Notes: generated from the sequence alone by a model not told the origin. A DNA stretch of 64,000 bases from Permianibacter sp046297695 (GCA_046297695.1 JBKBHF010000014.1:1-64000); one strand, 5' to 3'; positions 42,973 through 53,925 are shown, numbered from the stretch's first letter. Program-made: numbers and translations.

Positions 42973-44538
42973 TTACGGCTGCAATTCTGGGGCTTTTGAC
43001 CGCGAATTCAAGCGTTGTCGCCAGCCGGCAATACCCAGTAACAAAGCCACGAGAATTGACACCGGCACCAAGCCCCAATTGACCCACACGGTGTCAGGCT
43101 TTGCTGCGCTGACCGTGGTCCGCAGAATTGCCGTTTCGAACTGCGGCAAGCGATCCGTTATACGGCCATCCGGGCCAATCACGGCACTGACGCCGGTTAC
43201 GGTGGCACGAATCACCGGCAGACCATTTTCCAGCGCCCGGGTGCGGGCAATTTGCAGGTGCTGCCACGGGCCAAAACTTTCACCGAACCAGGCGTCATTG
43301 CTCACCGTCAGCAAGTAACCGGGACCACCGTTCAATGCCCTTACGTTGTCCCGCACCAGCTCCGGATACGCGATCTCGTAACAGACCGCGCCGACCATCG
43401 ACTGCGCGCCGACTTGCAGCCGCGCAGCCCGCTCGCCTTCACTGAACCCGGACATCGGCAAATTGAAAAACGCAAACATGCCGCGTAGCACCGATTGGAA
43501 CGGCACGTACTCACCGAACGGCACCAGATGGCGTTTGTCATAACGCCCGGATGCCGTACCCAAACCGACAATCGCGTTGTAATAGCTGCCATCGGCGTTC
43601 GCGACCGGCAAGCCGGTAATGAGCGCGGTGCCGCTGTCACGCGCCGCCTGATCCAGACGCGGAAAGTAATCGCCAAGATTGTCGGCAAACGCCGGGATGG
43701 CTGCCTCCGGCCAGACGACGGCATCGACCTTGCCGAGCAGCGGCAGCGTGAGTTCCTGATACTGACGCAGGATCCGGTTCAACTGGTCATGCCGCCATTT
43801 CAGATTCTGTTCGATGTTGGCCTGCACCAGTGCAATCGACAGCTGGTTGCCGTCGCCTTTCACCATCTGTGCCGCCGACGCGGATGGCGCGCGCTGCGGC
43901 GCAAACAAACCGATCAACGCCACCACCACCACAGCCTTCAGTAGCACGGTGCGTTTGCGCTGCATCGCCGACGGGGCCGGAGCCGATCGCTGTGCCGCCC
44001 ACAACAGCAGCGTCGCCGCCAGCGCCACGGCGAGGCTGACACCGTAGACGCCGAACCACGGCAGCAGCTGGCGCAGCACGGTGTCGGTATGCGCGTAGCC
44101 GGCAAACAGCCACGGAAAACCGGTGAACAGATGGCCGCGCAAAAACTCGCCGACGACCCACAGCGGCGCGAACGCCATCAGCCGCGCCGACGGTGCCGTG
44201 AACAAGCGCGCCAACAACCAGCCGACTGCCGCGACAAACAGCGCCAACGCCACCACCATGCCTGCGGTCAGAAACAATGACAGCGCCAGCGGCGCCTGAC
44301 CGAAATCACGAATGGCCACGTGCACCCAGGAGACGCCGACGGCAAACGCGCCAACGCCCCAGCAGAGCCCGCGCCACGCCGCTTGCTTCGGTGTGGCCTG
44401 ACGCCAGCCCAACAGCAGCAGCGCCAGCGACAGAGCGCTGAACCACGGCAGATCGATGGGAGAAAACGCCAGCGGAAACATTGCGCCGGCAGCCAGTGCC
44501 AGCAGCGTCATGCCCCAGCGGGTAAAAAATGCCTGCAT
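42973..44538 (-). CDS. lnt: Apolipoprotein N-acyltransferase
   Basis: The 521-residue protein has about six N-terminal membrane helices followed by a periplasmic nitrilase-type domain. The catalytic triad is visible as Glu in VVWPEAAIP, Lys in YDKRHLVPFGEY and Cys in GAVCYEIAYPEL. Lnt adds the third acyl chain to lipoproteins such as BamE. It is the last gene of the miaB-phoH-ybeY-corC-lnt operon, an order shared with E. coli. The 155-base gap after corC holds a perfect palindrome and a short tandem repeat. Confidence 0.95.
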   Translation of the reverse strand: MQAFFTRWGMTLLALAAGAMFPLAFSPIDLPWFSALSLALLLLGWRQATPKQAAWRGLCWGVGAFAVGVSWVHVAIRDFGQAPLALSLFLTAGMVVALALFVAAVGWLLARLFTAPSARLMAFAPLWVVGEFLRGHLFTGFPWLFAGYAHTDTVLRQLLPWFGVYGVSLAVALAATLLLWAAQRSAPAPSAMQRKRTVLLKAVVVVALIGLFAPQRAPSASAAQMVKGDGNQLSIALVQANIEQNLKWRHDQLNRILRQYQELTLPLLGKVDAVVWPEAAIPAFADNLGDYFPRLDQAARDSGTALITGLPVANADGSYYNAIVGLGTASGRYDKRHLVPFGEYVPFQSVLRGMFAFFNLPMSGFSEGERAARLQVGAQSMVGAVCYEIAYPELVRDNVRALNGGPGYLLTVSNDAWFGESFGPWQHLQIARTRALENGLPVIRATVTGVSAVIGPDGRITDRLPQFETAILRTTVSAAKPDTVWVNWGLVPVSILVALLLGIAGWRQRLNSRSKAPELQP

Positions 44539-44551
44539 CCCATTTATCCTG

Positions 44552-44579
44552 TTCTGCGTTTCGGCTTCTGCGTTTCGGC
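44552..44579. repeat. Perfect 14-base tandem repeat upstream of lnt
   Basis: ttctgcgtttcggc occurs twice back to back, 13 bases before the lnt ATG on the coding strand's 5' side. It could be a recent slippage product. Confidence 0.8.
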
Positions 44580-44644
44580 GCAACCCTGTCGTGTGCGCAC
44601 GAAGACATTGCGCGGTCGAGCGGTGCGATGCCGCAATCGTGATG

Positions 44645-44674
44645 CGACAACGGGCCGCATGCGGCCCGTTGTCG
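44645..44674. other. 30-base perfect palindrome in the corC-lnt gap
   Basis: CGACAACGGGCCGCA is followed at once by its exact complement. In RNA it makes a very stable hairpin 20 bases after the corC stop, without a T-run, so it may slow or process the transcript rather than end it. Confidence 0.8.
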
Positions 44675-44693
44675 TGACGGCGGTTTTGCCTCG

Positions 44694-45560
44694 TCAGGCC
44701 GCAGCCGCCAGTTTTTTCACTTTCAGCAACTTGATCCGGCGACTGTCGCTGGCCAGCACGGTCAAGTCGTAACCGTCGACCTGCAACTGCTCGCCACGCT
44801 GCGGCAGATGACCGAACTGGTTGGCCACCGCGCCGCCGATGGTATCGAACTCTTCTTCATCGAGCGCGGTACCAAACTGGCGATTGAAATCCTCCAGCTC
44901 CATGTCGGCGCGGACATGCCATTCACTGTCACTGAGTTGGCGCAGGTATTCTTCCGCGTCCTCAAAATCGTACTCATCGGATATTTCGCCGACGATTTGC
45001 TCGAGCACGTCCTCGATGGTAACGAGGCCGGCGACACCACCATACTCGTCCACGACAATCGCCATGTGATTGCGGCTGCTGCGAAACTCGCGCAACAAAC
45101 TGTCGAGCCGCTTGCTTTCCGGCACGACCATCGCCGGCCGCAGGATCTCGTGGATATCGAACTGGTCGCGCGCAACTTCTGGCGACAGCAGGCTGAACTG
45201 CAGCAAATCTTTCGCCAGCAGAATGCCTTCGACCTGATCGCGTGAGGCGCCGACTACCGGATAACGGGAGTGACCGGCGTCCGCCACTTTCGGCAGGATC
45301 TCCGCCAGTTCGTCATCGGCGTTGAGCACGATCATCTGCGAGCGCGGGATCATGATATCGCGCACCCGCAGCTCAGCCACGCTCATCACACCTTCGAGCA
45401 TGGCCAGGGTGTCGCGGTCGACCACGTTGGTTTCGGCGGCTTCGCGCAGGCTGTCGAGCAGCTCCTCGCGATTTTGTACGCCCGGTTGCATCGCGTCGAG
45501 CAGCCGGTGAAACCAGCCGCGGCGACGCATGGTACTGGAACTAGACGAGTCGTCAGACAT
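44694..45560 (-). CDS. corC: HlyC/CorC family protein with CBS pair
   Basis: The 288-residue cytosolic protein has two CBS domains (VMSVAELRVRDIMIPRSQMI to about residue 195, including VVDEYGGVAGLVTIEDVLEQIVGEI) and a C-terminal CorC_HlyC domain (FNRQFGTALDEEEFDTIGG). E. coli YbeX/CorC has been tied to magnesium and cobalt efflux and more recently to ribosome-related functions. It lies nine bases downstream of ybeY in the conserved operon. No clear ribosome site is seen, which fits coupling to ybeY. Confidence 0.94.
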   Translation of the reverse strand: MSDDSSSSSTMRRRGWFHRLLDAMQPGVQNREELLDSLREAAETNVVDRDTLAMLEGVMSVAELRVRDIMIPRSQMIVLNADDELAEILPKVADAGHSRYPVVGASRDQVEGILLAKDLLQFSLLSPEVARDQFDIHEILRPAMVVPESKRLDSLLREFRSSRNHMAIVVDEYGGVAGLVTIEDVLEQIVGEISDEYDFEDAEEYLRQLSDSEWHVRADMELEDFNRQFGTALDEEEFDTIGGAVANQFGHLPQRGEQLQVDGYDLTVLASDSRRIKLLKVKKLAAAA

Positions 45561-45569
45561 GGGGGGCTT

Positions 45570-46057
45570 TTAACGCTCTCCGGCGTAGGGATCGGGAATG
45601 TTCAAGGATGCCAATATGGTGCGCTCCAGCGCCTCCATCCGTACGGCTTCGGCGTGCTTGATGTGGTCGTAGCCTAGCAGATGCAAGACACCGTGTACCA
45701 CCATATGTGCCCAGTGATGATTCAGCGGTTTGCCCTGTTCCTTGGCCTCGGCAGCGACCACGCCGGCGCAGATAACGAGATCGCCGAGATAGTGGTTACT
45801 CACCGGCAAGGCCATGCCGACATCCGGCATTTCAAACGGAAAGCTCAGCACATTGGTCGGCTTGTCCTTGCCGCGGTAATCGCCGTTGAGCTGCTGGCTT
45901 TCCGCTTCATTGACCAGCCGGATGGTCAGCGCCGCCGTGCCGTCAGCGTGCGCGGCATCGTGCAACAACGCCGCCCGCGCCCAGCGCCGCAGCAACGCAT
46001 CCGACGGCAAATCCTTGCGCCGCGAGGCGCGCTGGATATCCAGACTCAGACGCAAGC

Positions 46058-46061
<4 letters not shown>
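45570..46061 (-). CDS. ybeY: Endoribonuclease YbeY
   Basis: The 163-residue protein holds the UPF0054 zinc motif HMVVHGVLHLLGYDH, with its three histidines near the C-terminus, and LTIRLVNEAESQQLNGDYRGKDKPTNVLSFPF. YbeY acts in maturing the 16S rRNA 3' end and in ribosome quality control. Its start overlaps phoH by four bases (ATGA). Confidence 0.95.
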
Positions 46062-47103
<1,042 letters not shown>

Positions 47104-47107
<4 letters not shown>

Positions 47108-48471
47108 GCCGCCACCACCTTGTCGATCAGCTCACCGCGCAGGCTGTTGGTCAGTGCCTGGGTGATGCGCACGGTGACAAATTCGCCGATCAGCGATTTC
47201 GGTCCGGCGAAATTGACCAGCCGGTTGTTCTCGGTGCGACCGCACAGTTCGTCCGAGTTCTTGGTCGCCGGCCGTTCGACCAGGATGATCTGCTCGGTAC
47301 CGACCATCTTGCGGGCGTAATCCTGGGCCTGCTGATTGAGCCGGTGTTGCAGCAATTGCAGCCGCTGCAGCTTGCGCGCTTCCGGGGTGTCGTCGGCCAG
47401 ATCGGCCGCCGGCGTACCCGGCCGGGCGCTGTAGACAAAGCTGAACGACACGTCGTAATTCATTTCCGCGACCAGTTTCATCGTCGCCTCGAAGTCGGCT
47501 TCGGTTTCGCCCGGGAAGCCGATGATGAGATCGGTCGACAGACTGAGATCCGGCCGGATCGCGCGCAGCTTGCGCACTTTCGATTTGTATTCGAGCACGG
47601 TATGGCCGCGCTTCATCGCCGCCAGGATGCGATCGGAACCGCTTTGAATCGGCAGGTGCAGATGCGATACCAGCTTCGGCACCCGGCCGTAGACCTCGAT
47701 CAGCCGCTCGGAGAATTCGACCGGATGCGAGGTGGTAAAACGGATGCGACCGATTTGCGGAATCGACGCCGTCAACTCGATCAGCTCGGCCAGATCGGCT
47801 TCACCGCCGTCGTGCTTGGCGCCACGATAAGCATTGACGTTCTGACCGAGGAAATTGATTTCACGCACGCCACGCTCGACCAGGCCGACCACTTCGGCCA
47901 GCACATCATCGAGCGGCCGCGACACTTCCGGGCCACGGGTATACGGCACCACACAGAACGTGCAGTACTTGTTGCAGCCTTCCATGATCGAGACATAGGC
48001 GCTCGGGCCATCAACGCTCGGTTCCGGCAACCGATCAAATTTCTCGATTTCCGGGAAGGAAATATCAATGGCCGGGATCTGCCGGGTTTGCACCTGCTCG
48101 ATCATTGCCGGCAGCCGGTGCAGCGTTTGCGGGCCGAACACCAAGTCGACATAAGGCGCACGCTTGCGGATGTTCTCGCCTTCCTGCGACGCGACGCAGC
48201 CGCCGACGCCGATCAACAGCCCCGGCTTCTTGTCTTTCAGCTCACGCCATTCGCCGAGCTGCGAAAACACTTTCTCCTGGGCTTTTTCCCGGATCGAGCA
48301 GGTGTTAAGCAGGATCACATCCGCGTCTGCCGGGTTATCGGTCGGCACCAGGCCCTGGGCGTCCTTCAGCAGGTCAGCCATGCGCGACGAGTCGTACTCG
48401 TTCATCTGGCAGCCCCACGTCTTGATGAACAGCTTGCGCGGGGAGGAAGGCTTGTCGGCGGGGTGGCTCAT
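47104..48471 (-). CDS. miaB: tRNA-2-methylthio-N6-dimethylallyladenosine synthase
   Basis: The 455-residue radical SAM enzyme has the N-terminal methylthiotransferase domain with three Cys (TWGCQMNEYDS, LNTCSIREKA, GGCVASQEG), the SAM cluster CNKYCTFCVVPYTRGPE, and a C-terminal TRAM domain. It adds a methylthio group to i6A37 of tRNAs. It is the first gene of the operon; a TGGTAAAAT just upstream on the - strand (near 48517) is a possible extended -10. Confidence 0.96.
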
Positions 48472-48586
48472 ACGGCAAATCGACTACGGGAAAAAAGGCC
48501 GGCGATTTTACCACCAGCGCACCGGCTGTGGCCGGCAGATTGCCGCGCCATCGGTCGAAATCAGAACGGAAGTACCGCTCAGTCGG

Positions 48587-48808
48587 TCAGCGCGGCCCCG
48601 CCGGATCCAGCGCCATGGCCTGTTCCGACACCATTTCAGCCAGCGCCCGCTCGGCACTGCGCCGGACCAGCTCGCTCGCGACATCACGAAAGGCTTTCTT
48701 GATCAGCGCCGCCTTCTTCAGGTCGTGATCGTCGGTGAACGGTAAGGCATTGAGCTCGTCCAGCAGCTTGGCGCTGCGTTGATCGAGCCAGACTTGCATC
48801 GTAGACAT
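48587..48808 (-). CDS. Hypothetical small charged protein
   Basis: The 73-residue protein starts MSTMQVWLDQRSAKLLDELN with GGGAG seven bases upstream; an earlier start would add 11 residues. It is helical, rich in Ala, Leu, Asp and Arg (DHDLKKAALIKKAFRDVASEL, RRSAERALAEMV), with no Cys, signal or membrane helix. No family is recognised. It reads toward miaB and ends 115 bases before it. Divergent from acpH. Confidence 0.6.
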   Translation of the reverse strand: MSTMQVWLDQRSAKLLDELNALPFTDDHDLKKAALIKKAFRDVASELVRRSAERALAEMVSEQAMALDPAGPR

Positions 48809-48946
48809 GAGCCACTCCCTTCTCGGATCGGCGTTCGCCAACTGCTCGTCGTCCCGGTCCTGATAGGAAGGTAGTCACTCACTTCCCATCCGGCAATGTT
48901 TAACTGGCACATACGCACAGGGCGCGCGACGCGCTAAGCTGCCGGC

Positions 48947-49564
48947 ATGAACTACCTCGCCCACTGCTGCCTGGTACCGCCGACGGCGCAAGCGTTGGCT
49001 GGCGCCTTGCTCGGCGATCTGATCCACGGTCCGGACCTGTCCGGTCTGCCCTTCGAGGTCGCGCGTTCGATCCGCCTGCACCGGGCCATCGACCGCTACA
49101 CCGACCACCACCCCGAGGTCATGGCTGCCAAGAACCTGCTGCAGCCGCCGCTGCGCCGTTACGCCGGGATCATCGTCGATGTTGCCTTCGACCATTTGCT
49201 GAGCCGGTCGTTCATGCACTGGCACCCGGAGCAGGCCTTGCCCGAACTGGCGCGCGCGGTATACGCCGCCATTGCCGACTATCGCCTGCTGGCGCCGGCG
49301 AAAACCCGGGCTCGGCTGGATTACATCGCCAGCCACCGGCTGTTGGAGAAATACGGACAGGCCGAGTCGATCGGCAAAGCATTGACCGGCATCGGCAGCC
49401 GCTTCAAGCGCGACAATCCGCTGTCGGACGCAGGCCCGGTGGCGATTGCCCTGCTGCCCGCCTGGCAACCGCAGTTCGAGCGGTTCTATCCGGAGCTCAA
49501 GCAGTTTGCTGCCGACAACTGGCAGCAGTTGGGCACGGTGATGATCAACGCAGATAGGGCGTAA
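48947..49564 (+). CDS. acpH: Acyl carrier protein phosphodiesterase
   Basis: The 205-residue protein starts MNYLAHCCLV and holds GALLGDLIHGPD, IRLHRAIDRYTDHHPEV and the metal-site VDVAFDHLLSR, the layout of the HD-like AcpH (ACP hydrolase) family (E. coli MNFLAH, HRRIDVLTD, DVMWDHFLSR). AcpH removes the phosphopantetheine arm from ACP. Its 3' end overlaps the 3' end of waaA by 20 bases on opposite strands. Confidence 0.9.
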   Translation: MNYLAHCCLVPPTAQALAGALLGDLIHGPDLSGLPFEVARSIRLHRAIDRYTDHHPEVMAAKNLLQPPLRRYAGIIVDVAFDHLLSRSFMHWHPEQALPELARAVYAAIADYRLLAPAKTRARLDYIASHRLLEKYGQAESIGKALTGIGSRFKRDNPLSDAGPVAIALLPAWQPQFERFYPELKQFAADNWQQLGTVMINADRA

Positions 49565-50810
49565 GCAGCGCCAACACCCGCGGCAGACTGCCGCGCAGGC
49601 GATTCAACTCGGTCAGCGCATGGCTGCCCACCGGCGTGCGCACCAGCGGATCGGCCCAGGCAAGCCAGCAGGCCGCCAGGGCCTCGGCATTCGCGACTTC
49701 CCGCATGGCACCGGCGCGGCGAAAGCGCCGGCTCTGCGCGGCAAAGTTGAACGTGTGCGGGCCTTGCACAATCGGCAGCGCCAGTGCTGCCGGCTCCAGC
49801 AAATTGTGACCACCGCGCGGCACCAGTGAGCCGCCGACGAAGGCCACATCGGCAGCGGCGTAGAACGCCATCAATTCGCCCATGCTGTCGCCGAGCAACA
49901 CTGCCGTCTGCGCATCGATATCATTGCGGCTGCGACGCGCCAGCGCAAAACCACGCGCCGTGATCAACGCGGCCACTGCCTCAAACCGTTCCGGATGACG
50001 CGGCACCAAAATGAGTGCGGCGTCGGGATGCTCGCTGCGCACCCGCGCAAAAGCATCGAGCACCAGCTCGTCTTCGCCTGCGTGGGTGCTCGCGGCAATG
50101 ATCACATAGCGACGATGCTGCGGCCCCGCTTCCAACTGCGCCCGCAGCAGCGCTCCGAGCTCGCGCTGCGCATCGCTGACCACGACATCGGTCTTGATGC
50201 TGCCGGTCACGATGACGCGGTCGCTTGCCATGCCGAGCCGGACAAAGCGGCGAGCGTCGCTGCGCTCCTGTGCGGCAATCCGTGTCAGCTGTGCCAACAT
50301 GCCGCGGGTCAGCGCGCCGACCCGGGAATAACCACGCGCCGACCGTTTCGACAGCCGGGCGTTGACCAACACCACCGGTACCTGCGCGGCATGACACCCG
50401 GCCAGCAGGTTCGGCCACAATTCGGTTTCCATGATGAGGCAGAGCCGCGGTTGCAGCTGGCGCAGGAAACGCTGCACCAGCCACGGCAAATCGTACGGGC
50501 CGTAAACGTGCTGGACGCTGTCGCCAAAGGCGGCGCGCACCCGCTCCGATCCGGTCGGCGTGGTGGTGGTGATGGTGATCGGCAACTGGGGATATTGCTG
50601 CTGCAAGGCTTTGACCAAGGGTACCGCCGCGAGCGTTTCGCCGACCGACACCGCATGCAGCCAAATGCCGCCGGTTTGCAGCGTCGGCAAGCGGGCAAAG
50701 CGCTCACGCCAGCGCAAGCGGTAACCGGGGTTGGCGCGGCCACGCCACCACAGCCGCAGCAGCACCACCGGCAGCAATAGCAAGAACAGCAGCGTATACA
50801 ACCCGCGCAT
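49545..50810 (-). CDS. waaA: 3-deoxy-D-manno-octulosonic acid (Kdo) transferase
   Basis: The 421-residue GT30 enzyme has an N-terminal membrane-associated helix (LYTLLFLLLLPVVLLRL), then WLHAVSVGETLAAVPLV with the catalytic Glu, TTTTPTGSERV, METELWPNLL, VTGSIKTD, and FVGGSLVPRGGHNLLEPA. It adds Kdo to lipid IVA, the step before WaaC. The ATG at 50810 matches the family start; an ATG 18 codons upstream is open too. It lies apart from the core operon at 12-18 kb. Confidence 0.94.
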   Translation of the reverse strand: MRGLYTLLFLLLLPVVLLRLWWRGRANPGYRLRWRERFARLPTLQTGGIWLHAVSVGETLAAVPLVKALQQQYPQLPITITTTTPTGSERVRAAFGDSVQHVYGPYDLPWLVQRFLRQLQPRLCLIMETELWPNLLAGCHAAQVPVVLVNARLSKRSARGYSRVGALTRGMLAQLTRIAAQERSDARRFVRLGMASDRVIVTGSIKTDVVVSDAQRELGALLRAQLEAGPQHRRYVIIAASTHAGEDELVLDAFARVRSEHPDAALILVPRHPERFEAVAALITARGFALARRSRNDIDAQTAVLLGDSMGELMAFYAAADVAFVGGSLVPRGGHNLLEPAALALPIVQGPHTFNFAAQSRRFRRAGAMREVANAEALAACWLAWADPLVRTPVGSHALTELNRLRGSLPRVLALLTPYLR

Positions 50811-50925
50811 CGCGATCGGCAGCCGTGACCAAAATTGCCGCGCAGAATACCATAGCGTCGGCATGGGACCGACCCGGCATGAGCACAACCCCGCATGACG
50901 TTGCCCCGGCAAGAATTCGACCCAG

Positions 50926-50973
50926 GGCATGAACAGGAATCACTACGGCATGAAAAGGAATTGTCCGGCATGA
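50926..50973 (+). repeat. Degenerate 20-21 base tandem repeat at the M16 gene start
   Basis: The block ggcatgaacaggaat, ggcatgaaaaggaat and ggcatgaatgg recurs every 20-21 bases. Each unit has an ATG and an AGGAA-like site, so several alternative starts sit in a row; the last ATG is the chosen start of the peptidase. Confidence 0.65.
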
Positions 50974-52433
50974 ATGGCACCGGTTTCGGCCTGCATCCGT
51001 TGCGTTGCCTTCGCGCCATTGCCGCGACCGGCATCAGCGCGATGCTGCTGGCAGGCACCAGCGCCGCCGACAACACCTGTCCGGGTCTGGACTACGCCAT
51101 CACACTGGTCACGCAACAGCAGCAGCGGCGGCAGCACTTTCAGCTCGACAACGGTGTACAGGTCGTGCTGCTGCCCGATGCCGACGCGACCACCGCCGCC
51201 GTTGTCACCACCATCGCCGTTGGCGCCGCTGACGAAGCCGATGGTGAAACCGGTTATGCCCACCTGTTCGAACACCTGATGTTTCGCGGCAGCGCGACCC
51301 TGCCCGATGGCGCCTACGCCAAGCTGATCGACCGGGTTGGCGGCCAGTACAACGCCGAAACCCATTACGACTACACCAGCTATTACGCGACCGTGCCTGC
51401 CGAAGCCTTGCCGCAACTGATCTGGCAGGAAGCGCAGCGCTTTCGCGCGCCAATATTGACCGCAACGACGGTGCAAAGCGAAATCGCGACGGTGCTGGAG
51501 GAAAACGCGCTACGGGTCGACAACGTGCCGTTCATGCGCAGCGCCGCCGACCAGCTGTTCGGACAATGGCGGCACCCGGATTATGATCATCCGGTGATCG
51601 GGTCCGCGACCGATCTGCAAGCCGCGACACCGGAACGTCTGCAGGCGTTTTATCAGCGCCATTACCGGCCGGAACGTACCGTGCTGGTCATCGCCGGCCG
51701 GTTCGATCCGATGGCGGTACGCGCGCAACTTAGCCGCGACTGGACCGACTGGCGCGGCAGCGGCAACGCCATGCCGGTGCGCACGCCGAGCGCCACCGTC
51801 AAACCGGTTTTCAGCAGCGAATTGGTCGATCACCGCGCGCCGTGGCCGGCCCTGGCGTTGATCTGGCAAACCGAACCGGACACTCATCCCGATGCGGCGG
51901 CGATCAGCGTGTTGCAGCAATGGCTGCTGCACGGCGAACAGGGCTGGTTGCGACAACAATTGCTGGCACGCGGGCAGCTGCTGCACAGCATGCAATTGCC
52001 GCTGACCATGCCGCGACTGGGCTTGGCAACGTTTCTGGCGGTGCCACGCGCCGCCACCTCGCTCGATGAACTGCAGCAAAGCCTCGATGAACTGTTGCGC
52101 ACCGCCAGCACCGTGCTGCCCGATGCGAGCGCCTTGTGTGAACTGAAAACCGCCATCGCGCGCCGTCACATCGCCGCGCTGGAGTTGCCGCACGCCCTCG
52201 CTTATCGCGAGAGCCTTGATCTGGTGTTGTGGCAGCAATCGCAACTTGTGCACGAGTTGCAGCAATTGCATGCCGTCGATGTGGAAGCGCTCGACCGGGT
52301 GCTGCAAGCACAACTGTTGTCAGGCCACGTCAGTCTGCGGCTGTTGCCGCCGTGGTATGTCCGCGTTGGCAAACGCTTGCTGGAATGGTTGCCGCGCCGC
52401 TGGACCGATGCCCTGGAAGCGAGCGCGCTATGA
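50970..52433 (+). CDS. M16 family zinc metallopeptidase, catalytic subunit, secreted
   Basis: The 487-residue protein has a signal peptide (cleavage near TSAADN) and a pitrilysin-type N-terminal domain with the inverted zinc motif HLFEH at residues 98-102 (GYAHLFEHLMFRGSA). The third ligand Glu is about 76 residues later in VLEENALRVDN. The second, non-catalytic half has YRPERTVLVIAGRFD. The enzyme should degrade peptides in the periplasm. Its stop overlaps the start of the next M16 gene (ATGA), which suggests an obligate pair. Confidence 0.9.
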   Translation: MNGTGFGLHPLRCLRAIAATGISAMLLAGTSAADNTCPGLDYAITLVTQQQQRRQHFQLDNGVQVVLLPDADATTAAVVTTIAVGAADEADGETGYAHLFEHLMFRGSATLPDGAYAKLIDRVGGQYNAETHYDYTSYYATVPAEALPQLIWQEAQRFRAPILTATTVQSEIATVLEENALRVDNVPFMRSAADQLFGQWRHPDYDHPVIGSATDLQAATPERLQAFYQRHYRPERTVLVIAGRFDPMAVRAQLSRDWTDWRGSGNAMPVRTPSATVKPVFSSELVDHRAPWPALALIWQTEPDTHPDAAAISVLQQWLLHGEQGWLRQQLLARGQLLHSMQLPLTMPRLGLATFLAVPRAATSLDELQQSLDELLRTASTVLPDASALCELKTAIARRHIAALELPHALAYRESLDLVLWQQSQLVHELQQLHAVDVEALDRVLQAQLLSGHVSLRLLPPWYVRVGKRLLEWLPRRWTDALEASAL

Positions 52434-53923
52434 ACAGAACGCCAGTGTCTCCAGACACCATCCGCCGCGTTCACCGCCGCAGCAAAATTTTGTGGCTCGT
52501 CGTGCCGGTTCTGCTTGTCTCCGCCTGTGCGCACCTACCGAAACCGACTGGCTTGCAAGCCGCGCAGGTGGTGCCGCCGATCGCGGTCGCTTCGGCGCCG
52601 TCAGTGCCGGCATTCGATCCGTTGACACTGCCGGCGGCAGAGTTTTCCCAGTTGGCCAATGGCATACGTACCGCCGCGTTCCCGAGTGCGCGCTCGCCCT
52701 ATGTGCAGATGCAAATGCAGATCGACGCCGGCCGGCTGCTGCACGGTGACGCCGCCGATGTCCTGGCCGAACGGCTGCGACTGATTGGCAACGCGGATTC
52801 CGAAACGGCCTGGCAGCAGCACTGGCGCGCGCTCGGCGCCAGCCTGAATGTGCGCAGCGGCAATCACCGGCTGATTTTCAGTGCCGAGGTGTTGCCGCAT
52901 CAGGCCGATGCGCTGCTCGACACCTTGCTGGCGCTCTGGCAACAGCCCAATCTGCAGACGGCGAGCACGCACGAGCAAGCGATTCGCAATCTGCGCACCG
53001 CGCAGCGCGAAGCCGATCTGCAAGGCGATGACGCCAATCGTTTATGGCAGCGACTCGCCTATGGTGCGGAGCACCCTTACGGCAAATCCGCGGTGCCGGC
53101 CAGTGCCCTGCGCCAACTGACGCCAGCGCGGGTGCAACAGCAATGGCAGCTGGCGCGAGACGAAGCGCAGCAATGGCTGTTTGCCGGCGCCTTCACGCCG
53201 ACCGATCTGACACGCTGGCAGCAAAAACTGGCGACGCTGGCGCCGGTTGCGCCGACGCCGCGTTGGCGCACGCAGCACCATGCGCTGGCACAACCCGCGA
53301 CTGAATGGCAATTGCATGTGCTCGACAGCCCCGGCGCGGCGCAGGTGGATCTGCAACTTGGTTTTGCCTTGCCGCTGCAAGCGGCTGCCGAGCGCTGGCA
53401 CTGCGAAGCGCTTGCGGCCTTGCTCGGCAACAACAGTGGCCGCCTGTTTCGCGATCTGCGTGAACGGCGCGGCCTGAGCTACAACCCGACGGCGTTTTGC
53501 AGCGCCGCGCCGCTCGCCAGTGCGCTGCAACTGACCGCCAGCACCCGGCCCGAACACACGGCCGCGATGCTGCACGGTTTGCTCGAGCATGTGCGGATGC
53601 TTGGCCAGCAACCAATTGGCGCCGATGAGATCGCGCTGCTGCAATCATCACTGCGCGGCGATTTGCGCATGCAACTGGCCACCGCGCGCCAGCGCAGCAG
53701 CCGGTTTCATCTCGAGGAATGGTTGGGCGGTGAGTGGCAACAGCTGCGCGAGCGAGATGTGTTCTGGCAACAGCTGACCGGGTCGGCGCTACAGCAGTTC
53801 GCCATCGCATGGTTGCAGACCGAACCGGTGACCGTACTGCGCGGCGATGCCGATCAGCTGCTGCCGCAATTACGCCAGCTGCTGCCGGACGCACGCATCA
53901 TCCGGCACGACCACGTCGACTGA
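52430..53923 (+). CDS. M16-like non-catalytic partner, lipoprotein
   Basis: The 497-residue protein has a lipoprotein signal ending VSAC and the M16 fold throughout, but the position of the zinc motif reads VLAERLRL in place of HxxEH, so it cannot bind zinc. The second half shows AQVDLQLGFALPLQAA, NNSGRLFRDLRERRGLSYNPTAF, the conserved Arg/Tyr substrate region of M16 beta subunits. Together with the upstream gene it fits a heterodimeric M16 peptidase, with this subunit tethered to a membrane and supplying the substrate-closing half. Confidence 0.88.
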   Translation: MNRTPVSPDTIRRVHRRSKILWLVVPVLLVSACAHLPKPTGLQAAQVVPPIAVASAPSVPAFDPLTLPAAEFSQLANGIRTAAFPSARSPYVQMQMQIDAGRLLHGDAADVLAERLRLIGNADSETAWQQHWRALGASLNVRSGNHRLIFSAEVLPHQADALLDTLLALWQQPNLQTASTHEQAIRNLRTAQREADLQGDDANRLWQRLAYGAEHPYGKSAVPASALRQLTPARVQQQWQLARDEAQQWLFAGAFTPTDLTRWQQKLATLAPVAPTPRWRTQHHALAQPATEWQLHVLDSPGAAQVDLQLGFALPLQAAAERWHCEALAALLGNNSGRLFRDLRERRGLSYNPTAFCSAAPLASALQLTASTRPEHTAAMLHGLLEHVRMLGQQPIGADEIALLQSSLRGDLRMQLATARQRSSRFHLEEWLGGEWQQLRERDVFWQQLTGSALQQFAIAWLQTEPVTVLRGDADQLLPQLRQLLPDARIIRHDHVD

Positions 53924-53925
53924 AT

